Assembly (NCBI GenBank): GCA_018262455.1
Contig: JAGSPR010000004.1
Coordinates: 1 to 64,000, forward strand
Source: Deltaproteobacteria bacterium
Lineage (GTDB): Bacteria > Myxococcota > Polyangia > Haliangiales > Haliangiaceae
Direction of reading: 5' to 3'
DNA: 64,000 bases
A program made the position numbers and the translations under genes. Shown here one piece after another: positions 29,601 through 36,593 of this stretch. The stretch's first letter is position 1. The number at the start of each line of letters is the position of its first letter. Below the pieces are notes generated by a model. It worked only from the letters and a program-made list of their open reading frames with translations, ran no database searches and was not told where the DNA came from.

Positions 29601-30197
29601 CAGCTCGCTGCGATCTTTGCCGTCCGCGCGCAGGAAGGCCGCGAACTCGCCCTGCGCGAGCAGCGCCGAGCGCCGGAACTGATCGAACGACAACCCGAGC
29701 CGCGCGACGATCGCCTTGAGCGTCTCGGTCTTCGTCCCGCCGAGCCTCTCGCCCAGCTTCCGACCTCCGGTCCCATCTCCGTCGCCCTCGATCGCGGTCA
29801 GCGTGACCTGCTGATCTTGCAGCGTGCCGTCGATCTGGCCGCGCGCGCGCCGCACCGACCACCGCGCGCGGTAGCGCCGCATGTCCCCGCTCTCGAAGTC
29901 GACCTCGGCATAGCCGGCCGCAGCGCCCCGTCGCAACAGCGTGCGAACGTCCTGCGCCCCGAGCGCGGCTGGATCATCGTCGCCGCGGCCGACCACGACG
30001 CGGCTGTGGTTCGTGAGCCGCGGCGTGCGATCGAACAGCGCGACGCACAGCGCGTCGAGCAACGTGCTCTTGCCCGCGCCGGTGTTGCCGACGATCGCGA
30101 ACACGCCCGAGCCCCCGAGCGGCGCGCCCGCCAGATCGATCTCGAACTCGCCGGCGAGGCTCGCGAGGTTGCAGCCGCGGATCGCGAGGATCCTCAT
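26661..30197 (-). CDS. sbcC: Nuclease complex ATPase subunit SbcC (Rad50-type)
   Basis: 1178 aa SMC-like ATPase that partners SbcD to cleave hairpins and protein-blocked DNA ends. N-terminal Walker A GNTGAGKST, Q-loop region LLAQGEFAAFL, long Ala/Glu/Arg-rich coiled coils, and at mid-chain a zinc hook ESCPLCGATEHPW (C-x2-C). C-terminal ABC signature LSGGESFLVSLALAL and Walker B LLIDEGFGTLD. ATG at 30197 overlaps the sbcD stop (ATGA). The reverse strand carries several long shadow frames because of the high GC. Confidence 0.94.
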   Translation of the reverse strand: MRILAIRGCNLASLAGEFEIDLAGAPLGGSGVFAIVGNTGAGKSTLLDALCVALFDRTPRLTNHSRVVVGRGDDDPAALGAQDVRTLLRRGAAAGYAEVDFESGDMRRYRARWSVRRARGQIDGTLQDQQVTLTAIEGDGDGTGGRKLGERLGGTKTETLKAIVARLGLSFDQFRRSALLAQGEFAAFLRADGKDRSELLERMTGTEIYSRLSVAAHLRATLAEQRLRDGRTAALAIAVQGDDARSAAEAELVVAGDAKLVARARLAEAEAAARWLAESEQRARALVGAELDHAAAAQAASEAQAVRQELVLRRRAEKLRAPWEEAARSDRALVIAGGDLVAAEEAARHAATAQAQVVARRAVVVALHEPIRAARIAAQLVERSLPHATTEQIEAFARSILEAGDPAWLMARAALAPEVAAWSEVDARFAQHAAAGDAIAAIDRTLAGHETTRAALARTRALAAAEHQTAVAKLADAQRKATTFQQRRGLTLDAARRQEDQARTRLVDVERLVAIAAGARQAVKARVEIDRQLDELAEAAAADLIHGLELDEARRVAQTLRTERARVVEELRRAAGYEHARAELREGESCPLCGATEHPWRDRGGFDAVIAAAQTSLDAVIAEGDATTAALASIGARAQQRDRERLRLANHRATAEASASGAIGTWREHLVRVLGELLLEDEPATPAAEQLAADREATARKRLDEARDVRRQTEAATKAAAEAQAQVQLFQTEVDQQAARLAEVARSLADLEATAERLRGERAGRIERVGELEVSLRATMGTWLAIPSELAADPARTTRRRPAAPVIEPAALELDQARVAVAELAVEWRTRAERVAVADAGLGAALGAIEREAREGERLVAEHGVRLGLAERRRDALAGELSAAAGRLEAARIALIEEAGSTGLPIEELRRLLAADPARTEQLAEELAGLDRAVDHTRAIANERRLLVDDHATTRPCGPALEDAARVEPLAAAVALAEQHAARLAATLAADDDARHRRATALAVLGEAEAHVDVDRILGEVIGSHDGKLFRSFAQSLTLDGLLAVANAHLEELAPRYQLERVPRHDLELQVIDRDLGAEVRSVQSLSGGESFLVSLALALGLSSMSAHDVRVRTLLIDEGFGTLDPATLDSALSVLDALQATGRQVGVISHVPALVERVGAHVRIVQRGGGRSEVIVA

Positions 30198-31450
30198 GAG
30201 CCGAGCGTCCCCGGGCCGGCCGCGAGATCCCCGACATCGCCCTGGACCTCGGAGAGCAACCGATCGAACGCGTCGAGCACCGGCTGCGCCGGGGGCTCGG
30301 CATGGTTGCGCGCCCACAGCCGCACGAACACCTCGCGCGGATCGACCTCGGCGAGCCGCTGCGTCCCCGACATCAGATCGATCCGATCCCCGAGCGCGAG
30401 CCCATCTCCGGTCTGCTCGACCCCGAGGCGCACGAGCCGGGCGCGCTTGCCCTCGAGCGCGGTCTCGACGAGCTGGCGCAGCTTCGGTTCGGGCTTGTCG
30501 AGCGCGACCACGATCTCGAGATACGGCCGTGCTGGATCCTTGACGTCGATCAAGCCAGGCAGCGCGTCGAGCTCCGCGAGGATCTCGGGGAGCTTCGCGG
30601 CGCCGCGCCTGGGGACCCTCACGATCTCGACCGCGGTGGGCACCCGCAACGGCCGCAGGTCGACGACCCGCCCGACCTCGAAGTCGATCGCGACTGCCTG
30701 GTGGTGGTAGCCGGCCTCGTCGAGCGACAGCGCGAGCGGGGCTCCCGCGTAGCGGATCGTGTCGCGGCCCACCCGCTGGGCCCGGTGGATGTGGCCGAGC
30801 GCGACATAGTCGACATCGTCGGGGAACAGCCGCAGCGACGCGGATTCCTGGCCACCGATCGAGACCCGGCGCTCGCTGAGATACTGGACCTCCGCGCCGG
30901 CCACATAGAGGTGCCCGGTCACGATCAGCGCCTGATCGGGACGCCGTCGCGCCCGCGCGCCCGCGATCACCTCGCCGTAGATCGCCGCCAGCGGATCGTC
31001 GACCTCGAGCGGCACATCCACCGGCCGCACGAACGGCACCGCCGCGACGAGCCCGCGGCCACCAGCGACCGGGATCACCACGCGGTCGAGATCGATCGCG
31101 CCCGCTGGCGTCCGCGGCAGCGCGCCGATCACGTGGACGTCGAGCTCGCGCAGCACCGACGACGAGGCCCCGAGCCGCGCCGGCGAGTCGTGGTTGCCAG
31201 CGATCGCGATGATGTCCATCGCCGGCCTCGCCCGCCGGGCCGCGGCGAGCAGGTCGAACCACATGCGCTCGGCGCTCGCCGGCGGCGTCGCGCTGTCGAA
31301 CACATCCCCGGTGATGACGAGCACATCGGCCCGTTCCTCCACGCAGGCCGCGAGCAGCCAGTCGAGGAACGCCTGGTGCTCGTACTCGCGCGTCACCTCG
31401 CCTCGCAGCGTGTGGCCGAGGTGCCAGTCCGAGGTGTGGATCACCCGCAT
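30194..31450 (-). CDS. sbcD: Nuclease subunit SbcD (Mre11-type)
   Basis: 418 aa Mn-dependent exo/endonuclease. Metallophosphoesterase motifs in order: TSDWHLGHTL (motif I, D-x-H), VITGDVFDSATPP (motif II, G-D-x-x-D), AGNHDS (motif III, G-N-H-D) and LGHIHRAQ (G-H-x-H). Start ATG 31450 (MRVIHTSDWHLG) is the standard N-terminus; the frame extends upstream but only as shadow. It is translationally coupled to sbcC and acts with it in the cytoplasm. Confidence 0.94.
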   Translation of the reverse strand: MRVIHTSDWHLGHTLRGEVTREYEHQAFLDWLLAACVEERADVLVITGDVFDSATPPASAERMWFDLLAAARRARPAMDIIAIAGNHDSPARLGASSSVLRELDVHVIGALPRTPAGAIDLDRVVIPVAGGRGLVAAVPFVRPVDVPLEVDDPLAAIYGEVIAGARARRRPDQALIVTGHLYVAGAEVQYLSERRVSIGGQESASLRLFPDDVDYVALGHIHRAQRVGRDTIRYAGAPLALSLDEAGYHHQAVAIDFEVGRVVDLRPLRVPTAVEIVRVPRRGAAKLPEILAELDALPGLIDVKDPARPYLEIVVALDKPEPKLRQLVETALEGKRARLVRLGVEQTGDGLALGDRIDLMSGTQRLAEVDPREVFVRLWARNHAEPPAQPVLDAFDRLLSEVQGDVGDLAAGPGTLGS

Positions 31451-31595
31451 CGTCCCGGTAGCTTGCCAGGGGGGTCTGATAGTCGAATCCCGCGAGATCC
31501 CGAGACATTGACCGACGCGCGAGCCCAGGAGCGCAACCCCCCCGGGCAGCCCCATCTGGTTGACAACGCCCCGACCCGGCGCGCCTACTGGTTCC

Positions 31596-32051
31596 GTGAG
31601 GCGCGCGATCTTCGTCCTGACCCTGGCGATGGCGGCTGGTTGTATTTCAGACGAGCCGGGCGCCGCGAGCTTCGCGGCCTTCGCCGCCGCGCCGACGGTG
31701 CACTTCGCGCGCGCCACGACCGGCCTCACCAACTACGGCGGCACCGGCTTCTACCAGTGGAACATCATCCTGTCGACCGCCGACGGATGTGGTGGCGACA
31801 CCATCGCGACGTTCGAGATCAACTCGTCCCTCACCGGGCCCAACGCGTTCCCCACCGGCGTGATCCCGATCCGGGCCGATCAGATCCCGACCGTGGTGCC
31901 GTCGGCGCTCGCGACGATGGCGGGTGGGACCGGCGTCTCCGGATCGCTGACGATCACTGCCGCCGACACCACGCGGGTCGATGGCTCGGCCGACGTGACG
32001 CTGACGACCGGCCCGATGTCCGGCACGTTCATCGCGTACGCCTGCAAGTAA
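31596..32051 (+). CDS. Small lipoprotein, beta-rich, unknown function
   Basis: 151 aa from GTG 31596 (MRRAIFVLTLAMAAGC), lipobox AAGC. The mature protein is Thr/Ala/Gly-rich and strand-like, with Cys in DGCGGD and at the very C-terminus (YACK), probably one disulfide. No family recognised. It is divergent from sbcD and ends at the left edge of the palindromic repeat element. Confidence 0.6.
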   Translation: MRRAIFVLTLAMAAGCISDEPGAASFAAFAAAPTVHFARATTGLTNYGGTGFYQWNIILSTADGCGGDTIATFEINSSLTGPNAFPTGVIPIRADQIPTVVPSALATMAGGTGVSGSLTITAADTTRVDGSADVTLTTGPMSGTFIAYACK

Positions 32052-32279
32052 TCTAGAGCTTGCCCGGAAATTCGGGCCGTTGAACGTGGGCGTCATCGTG
32101 GAGATGATCGGCGACGGCGACGGCGACGTGTCACCTTGACGGCGTCGGCGACGGCGGTAGCCTCGTCACGCCCGCGCTCCGCGTCGCCGTCGAAGTCAAC
32201 GTGAAACGTCGCCGTCGCCGTCGCCGTCGCCGTCCACGCTCACGACAACGGCCCGAATTTCCGGGCAAGCTCTGATCTA
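32051..32279. mobile_element. MITE-like long palindrome with 28-bp perfect terminal inverted repeats
   Basis: Outer arms 32055-32082 and 32246-32273 are perfect 28-bp inverted repeats beginning AGAGCTTGCCCGG. A second pair, 32109-32140 and 32195-32226, matches 30 of 32 bp and is made of GGCGAC / GTCGCC hexamers plus a CTTGAC / GTCAAC end. The 5-bp word ATCTA flanks both ends (32051-32055 and 32275-32279), like a target-site duplication. It fills the gap between two convergent genes, holds no ORF of its own, and each arm also folds locally (GCCCG...CGGGC). Confidence 0.65.
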
Positions 32280-33044
32280 ATCCTTGCCCTGGACCTCGCG
32301 GAGGAAGGCCTCCTCGCTGGGAGACAGCGGGCGGCCCTTGAGCCGCTCGAGCTCGTCGCGCGAGATCCCGCCGACCTTCTGGCGGTGACGTGCCATGACG
32401 ACGTGCGCGCGTGCGATCGACGCGAGCACGTCCTCGAAGCTCTCGAACGCGGTCGGCGTGCGCTCGGGGTGGAGCCGGAGCAGCTCGGTGATCCGCTTCT
32501 CGTGCGCGTTGACCACGTCGGCGAGCGAGGTCGAGAGCGGCATCCGCTCGACCTTGGCCTCGGGTGGAGGCTCCAGCCGATCGACCCCGTGGGTGTTGCT
32601 GGTGACGAGGAAGCTGCCCTGGATCTCGCTGACCAGCTCGATGACGCGGAGGTGACGCGGGAACAGCTGGACGAGCTGGAGCATCGAGATCACGACGCCG
32701 CGCGGATGGAGGTGATAGGCGCTCGCGCGGATCATGCCGCCGGCATCGACGAACAACCGGAGGAACGTGCGGTTCTGCGGGTAGATCCGCGACATCGTGA
32801 GATCCTCGACGTCCGCGAGCCAGCGGTAGCGGCGAGCCTCGAGCTCACTGCGGGCGCGATCGTAGAACTCGAGATCGGCCTCGGGGAAGGCCGCCGGCGA
32901 GACGCGGGCCAGCTCGTGCGGCTCGCCGTAGACCGCATCGAGGCGCGCGCGCAGGGCCGCCCCGCCGAACCCGCGCGGACGCCGCAGGCCGAGCGCGACT
33001 GCGACGACGAGCCAGAGGCCCATCATGAGGAAGAACACTTCCAC
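32277..33044 (-). CDS. Membrane-anchored protein of unknown function
   Basis: 255 aa. One N-terminal helix (VFFLMMGLWLVVAVALGL) anchors a cytoplasmic or periplasmic domain. The domain has a DLTMSRIYPQNRTFLRLFVDAGGMIRASAYHLHP stretch and later helices rich in Glu/Arg. The GTG at 33044 is chosen because CATAGT is 6 nt before it; a second GTG follows at 33038. No known motif, and no catalytic signature seen. It is divergent from the PLP enzyme gene with 69 nt between starts. Confidence 0.65.
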   Translation of the reverse strand: MEVFFLMMGLWLVVAVALGLRRPRGFGGAALRARLDAVYGEPHELARVSPAAFPEADLEFYDRARSELEARRYRWLADVEDLTMSRIYPQNRTFLRLFVDAGGMIRASAYHLHPRGVVISMLQLVQLFPRHLRVIELVSEIQGSFLVTSNTHGVDRLEPPPEAKVERMPLSTSLADVVNAHEKRITELLRLHPERTPTAFESFEDVLASIARAHVVMARHRQKVGGISRDELERLKGRPLSPSEEAFLREVQGKD

Positions 33045-33050
33045 GACCCC

Positions 33051-33056
33051 ACTATG
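33051..33056 (-). promoter_or_regulatory. -10 element CATAGT, leaderless arrangement
   Basis: On the minus strand CATAGT ends 6 nt before GTG 33044. It faces the divergent TAGATT at 33102. Confidence 0.35.
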
Positions 33057-33101
33057 GCACGCCCCCCTGCCCTGACGCGGACAGCCGGCACCAGGCTCGT
33101 C

Positions 33102-33107
33102 TAGATT
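33102..33107 (+). promoter_or_regulatory. -10 element TAGATT, leaderless arrangement
   Basis: TAGATT stands 6 nt before the GTG at 33114. No Shine-Dalgarno. Confidence 0.4.
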
Positions 33108-33113
33108 CCTGGC

Positions 33114-34076
33114 GTGCCGATCAGCTTCGACGACATCACCGCCGCGCGGGCACGCCTCGCGCCCTACCTCACCGCCACGCCGCTCCGGCACTACCCGGCG
33201 CTCGACGACGAGACCGGTGCGCGGGTGCTGGTCAAGCACGAGAATCACCTGCCGACCAATGCGTTCAAGGCACGCAACGCGCTGTCGCTCATGACCGCGC
33301 TCGATCCCGCGCAGCGAACGCGCGGCGTGGTCGCGGCGACGCGTGGCAACCACGGCGCCGGACTGGCGTGGGCGGGTGCGCAGCTCGGCGTGCCGGTCGT
33401 GATCTGCGTGCCGCACGGCAACAGCCCCGAGAAGAACGCGGCGATCCGCAGCCACGGCGCCGAGCTCGTCGAGATCGGGCGCGACTACGACGAGGCCGTC
33501 GAGGCCGCGAACCGCCTCGTGCTCGATCGCGGCCTCGTCATGGCCCACTCGACCAACGACGTGCACGTGATCGCGGGGGCGGCCACGTTGTCGGTCGAGA
33601 TCTGCGAACAGGCGGACCGGCTCGACGCGATCGTGGTGGCGGTCGGCGGCGGCTCGCAAGCGGTCGGCGCGATCCTCGCGACCCGCGCGCTGCGCCCGCA
33701 CGTCCAGGTCTACGGCGTGCAGGCGAAGGGCGCGTCCGCGATCCACGACTCGTGGCACGCCAGGACCCGGCTCGCGACCGATCGAGCCGAGACCTTCGCC
33801 GACGGCCTCGCCACGCGCTCGACGTATGACCTCACGTGGGAGCCGCTGCGCGACGGCCTCGCCGGCTTCGTGGCGGTCTCTGACGCCGAGATCGCCTCGG
33901 CGATCCGGATCCTGGTCCGGACCACGCACAACCTCGTCGAGGGCGCCGGTGCCGCCGGCTTCGCGGGGCTGCTCGCGCTGCGCCGCGAGCTCGCCGGCAA
34001 GACCGTCGCGGTCGTCCTTTCGGGCGCGAACATCGACACGCCGGTCCTGGCCCGGATCCTCACCGGCGAGCTGTGA
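33114..34076 (+). CDS. Threonine/serine dehydratase-like PLP enzyme (fold type II)
   Basis: 320 aa. Like threonine ammonia-lyases: substrate/PLP lysine in NHLPTNAFKARNA (Lys52), GNHGAG (G-N-H-x-x-x substrate loop), phosphate-binding glycine loop VGGGSQ and the C-terminal VLSGANID in place of S-G-G/N-N. The usual S-F-K is A-F-K and the loop ends in Gln, so the substrate could be other than threonine (for instance another hydroxy amino acid). No regulatory ACT domain. GTG start supported by TAGATT. It stands alone on this strand. Confidence 0.85.
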   Translation: MPISFDDITAARARLAPYLTATPLRHYPALDDETGARVLVKHENHLPTNAFKARNALSLMTALDPAQRTRGVVAATRGNHGAGLAWAGAQLGVPVVICVPHGNSPEKNAAIRSHGAELVEIGRDYDEAVEAANRLVLDRGLVMAHSTNDVHVIAGAATLSVEICEQADRLDAIVVAVGGGSQAVGAILATRALRPHVQVYGVQAKGASAIHDSWHARTRLATDRAETFADGLATRSTYDLTWEPLRDGLAGFVAVSDAEIASAIRILVRTTHNLVEGAGAAGFAGLLALRRELAGKTVAVVLSGANIDTPVLARILTGEL

Positions 34077-34099
34077 CCGCCAACGAGCTCGTGGTCCTC

Positions 34100-34312
34100 G
34101 ACCTTGACCTTGACCTCGACCTTGACCTTGACCCCCACCTTGACGCGTTTGACGGCGACGTTGACGTTGCCCCCATCGTTGACCTTGCACGTTGCCGCAG
34201 ATCCGAGAGGTCGACGTCAACGAGAGGGGCAACGTCTACGTCGCCGTTCAAAGGGTCAACGTCGGCAAGGGTCGACGTCAAACGCGTCAAACGCGTCAAA
34301 CGCGTCAAACGC
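34100..34312. repeat. Intergenic structured repeat: TTGACC tandem, 26-bp stem, 4 x GTCAAACGC
   Basis: This fills most of the 400-bp gene-free stretch 34077-34476. Left part (about 34100-34133): tandem hexamers of GACCTT. Centre: inverted arms 34148-34173 and 34226-34252, nearly perfect (TTTGACGGCGACGTTGACGT... against its complement, one mismatch and one inserted base). Right: four perfect 9-bp units GTCAAACGC at 34277-34312, the complement of GCGTTTGAC beside the left arm. Words such as CACCTTGACG and GTCAACG recur in the 32.1-kb element. The rest (34313-34476) shows nothing I can support. Confidence 0.7.
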
Positions 34313-34476
34313 ACAGTGGCCTGATGGCCGCCGCGAAGATCGTGTGAGGGGCACGAGGTCGCGCGACGATGTCGCGGTTGCACGCACCATGCGCGCCAGC
34401 TTCGCGCCCACCCCCGGTTCACGACCAGGGTGCCTGGTTGACGGAGCAGCCGCCGCATGGGATTCCCAGCCCGTCA

Positions 34477-35862
34477 ATGCTGATCATCTACGGCCACCGC
34501 TCGTACGGACGAGTCGATTCGTACGGCGGCGAGCACGCGCAGTCGCAGTTCGCCCATCTGTACTACATGCCGCTGATCCCGATGTCGTCGTTCTGGGTCA
34601 CCCGCACGAGCGGCGGATCGGTCCATGGATTCGAGATCCGCAGCAGCGTGAAGAGCATCATCGCGGCCTACCTGCGATGGTGGGGGCCGGTGCTCGCGCT
34701 GCTGGTGTTCTCGTTCGCGCGAGGTGTGATCGGTGCGCTGGCGGCCGCACCGATCGTGGCAGCCGTCGCATATGCCTGGCGATGGCGCGCGGTGCGCGGC
34801 ACCAAGGCGCGGCGCCAGAGCGACTGCGACCGCTTGGTATTCGGGAGTCGCTGCCCTCCGATGCTGATGACCGCGGACATGCGTCAGCAGCTGCGCCGCA
34901 GCCTCGACGCACGCTGGAGCAAGCTCGGTGGCGGACGTTCGCCCGAGGACGTGGTGAGTTTCGGCGCACGCACGCCCGAGGACAGCCTTGTCGCGTATGG
35001 CCTTCTGCGGCTCGCTGCGATCGAGCACGGAGATCGGGCGGCGGCGGCCGCCGCCGATCGAATCTTCGACGGTCTCGACCCCGAGCGGCTCGCCGGATCG
35101 CCCTATCGCGGAGATGCCGGTGTGGCATTCGTCGCGGCGGAACCCGGCGAATCGGAACTCGAGATCGGTGAACCATCCGCGAGCGACGCGCCCGCCGATT
35201 GGAGCGCTCGGGTGCTGTGCTCGGTAGGCAGCTGCGTCGGCGTGCTCGGCCCCAGCGGGGCGTGCAAGACTTGCGGCAAGCGTCCCGGGGACATGGTCGA
35301 CTGGCCGCCGCCGTCGTCCACCCAGCGAACGCCCTGGTGGGCCGCTCCGATCTCCGCAGGCCTGAAGTTCTCGGCCATCTTCGTGATCGTTGGCTCGCTC
35401 GCGGTCCTCGGGTGGGGAGCAAAAGCTCTACGCGCCACGACCGATGTCGACGCCCGGTTCCTTGCACGCGAGGCGAGCTCGTCGAGCTACGTGGAGGTCG
35501 TGTGCGACGAGCTCGAGCTGATCGGCACGTTCGAGGACGGCACGAACGGCTACGTGTGCACGACCGGCGATCGCATCCTGCCCGTCGCGGGCCTCGTGGA
35601 GCGCGTCGCCCCCGGGATCACGCTCGTTGGTGAGCTGCACGAGCGTGACGGCGATGGCCACGCCTATCAATGGCCACTCGACCTCCGCACCGATCCTGCG
35701 ACGACGATGGGGTATCTCGAGGTGCGATCGTCGGCGGTCCGTCAGCTCCGTCGAGTCGCCGGGGTGCTCGGGCTGCTCGGGCTGCTCGGAATCGTCATCG
35801 GCTACCTCCTCGTGCGTCGTCGCAGGGGTCGAGCCAGACGTGGCTGCCGAACAGCCACCTGA
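34477..35862 (+). CDS. Multi-pass membrane protein with zinc-ribbon-like Cys pairs
   Basis: 461 aa. The N-terminal 60 residues (IYGHRSYGRVDSYGGEHAQSQFAHLYYMPLIPMSSFWV) resemble a short domain seen at the head of several Myxococcota membrane proteins. Two helices follow (LALLVFSFARGVIGALAAAPIVAAVAYAW), then a cytoplasmic stretch with helices similar to a TPR-like unit, a C...C...C-K-T-C-G-K cluster that could bind zinc (about residues 247-268), two more helices near 290-310 and 435-460 and a basic C-terminal tail. No enzyme motif seen. Start is ATG 34477; the longer frame upstream runs into the repeat region. Promoter not clear. Confidence 0.7.
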   Translation: MLIIYGHRSYGRVDSYGGEHAQSQFAHLYYMPLIPMSSFWVTRTSGGSVHGFEIRSSVKSIIAAYLRWWGPVLALLVFSFARGVIGALAAAPIVAAVAYAWRWRAVRGTKARRQSDCDRLVFGSRCPPMLMTADMRQQLRRSLDARWSKLGGGRSPEDVVSFGARTPEDSLVAYGLLRLAAIEHGDRAAAAAADRIFDGLDPERLAGSPYRGDAGVAFVAAEPGESELEIGEPSASDAPADWSARVLCSVGSCVGVLGPSGACKTCGKRPGDMVDWPPPSSTQRTPWWAAPISAGLKFSAIFVIVGSLAVLGWGAKALRATTDVDARFLAREASSSSYVEVVCDELELIGTFEDGTNGYVCTTGDRILPVAGLVERVAPGITLVGELHERDGDGHAYQWPLDLRTDPATTMGYLEVRSSAVRQLRRVAGVLGLLGLLGIVIGYLLVRRRRGRARRGCRTAT

Positions 35863-35881
35863 GCCTTGAACGACACCCCAC

Positions 35882-36526
35882 TCAGCGCGGCGACTGATCG
35901 GTCACGAGCTTGTCACGCAACATCGACCGGAGCCTGGGGCGCATCAGCTTGAGCTCCTCGTCGGCGAACGTGCGGTCCTCGACCGGAGGCTCGCTGCGAT
36001 CGGTCTTGTTCATGATCGAGATCGCAAAGCTCGAGTGCGGCAGGCCGAACACGTGCCCCAGCTCGTGCGCGAGCGTGCGCTCCCACGCCTTGGTCGAGAT
36101 GATGACGAACTTCGTGCTGCCGCGTCGCCACGTCACGCCATACGCCATCTCGCCGGCGACATCGATGTCGTCGAGGTGCCCGGTGACGAACACGTGGATC
36201 ACGGTGCCCTTCACCTGCGGCCCGAACGAGTCGCGCTCCTTGCGATCGTCGACCCGCGCGGCCGATGCCGGCAGGGCATCGACCGAGATGATCTGATAGC
36301 CGACCTCGACCGGCGCGAAGTGGCGGTTGGCGGCGGAGAGCTGCGCGGTGATCCATTCTGCCGTCGCAACCGGGCCGGTGTCGGCGACCGCGATGTGGAA
36401 CGCCAGGCCCAGGCAGTGCGCGCGTGCCGCATCGCAGGTCGGCGCGGCCTTCGTCAGGGTCGCGAGATCCGGATCGGCATGCGCTTGGCTTGCGGCCAGC
36501 AGCACCACGAACAGCGCGGCTTTCAT
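35882..36526 (-). CDS. Exported metzincin-type zinc peptidase
   Basis: 214 aa. Signal peptide (MKAALFVVLLAASQAHA, cleavage after AHA). The zinc motif HELGHVFGLPH (H-E-x-x-H-x-x-G-x-x-H) with catalytic Glu is complete, and SIMNKTD about 9 residues on is the Met-turn of metzincins. Residues TGHLDDIDVAGEMAYG may form the substrate groove. Small size and single domain suggest an archaelysin-like or matrixin-like member. It is secreted and likely degrades proteins outside the cytoplasm. ATG at 36526 has a TAGACT 8 nt upstream. Confidence 0.88.
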   Translation of the reverse strand: MKAALFVVLLAASQAHADPDLATLTKAAPTCDAARAHCLGLAFHIAVADTGPVATAEWITAQLSAANRHFAPVEVGYQIISVDALPASAARVDDRKERDSFGPQVKGTVIHVFVTGHLDDIDVAGEMAYGVTWRRGSTKFVIISTKAWERTLAHELGHVFGLPHSSFAISIMNKTDRSEPPVEDRTFADEELKLMRPRLRSMLRDKLVTDQSPR

Positions 36527-36581
36527 TCGCGATCAGTCTAGACGAGCCGAGTCGCGGTGCCAGCCCGATCACGGGCGGGTG

Positions 36582-36587
36582 TACGAT
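36582..36587 (+). promoter_or_regulatory. -10 element TACGAT, leaderless arrangement
   Basis: TACGAT stands 6 nt before the ATG of the WD40 kinase. Confidence 0.4.
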
Positions 36588-36593
36588 CCGCGG

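Noticed and set aside
36327..36593. N-terminal extension of the WD40 kinase
   Set aside because: It is a mirror of the metzincin gene; the ATG at 36594 has a well-placed -10.
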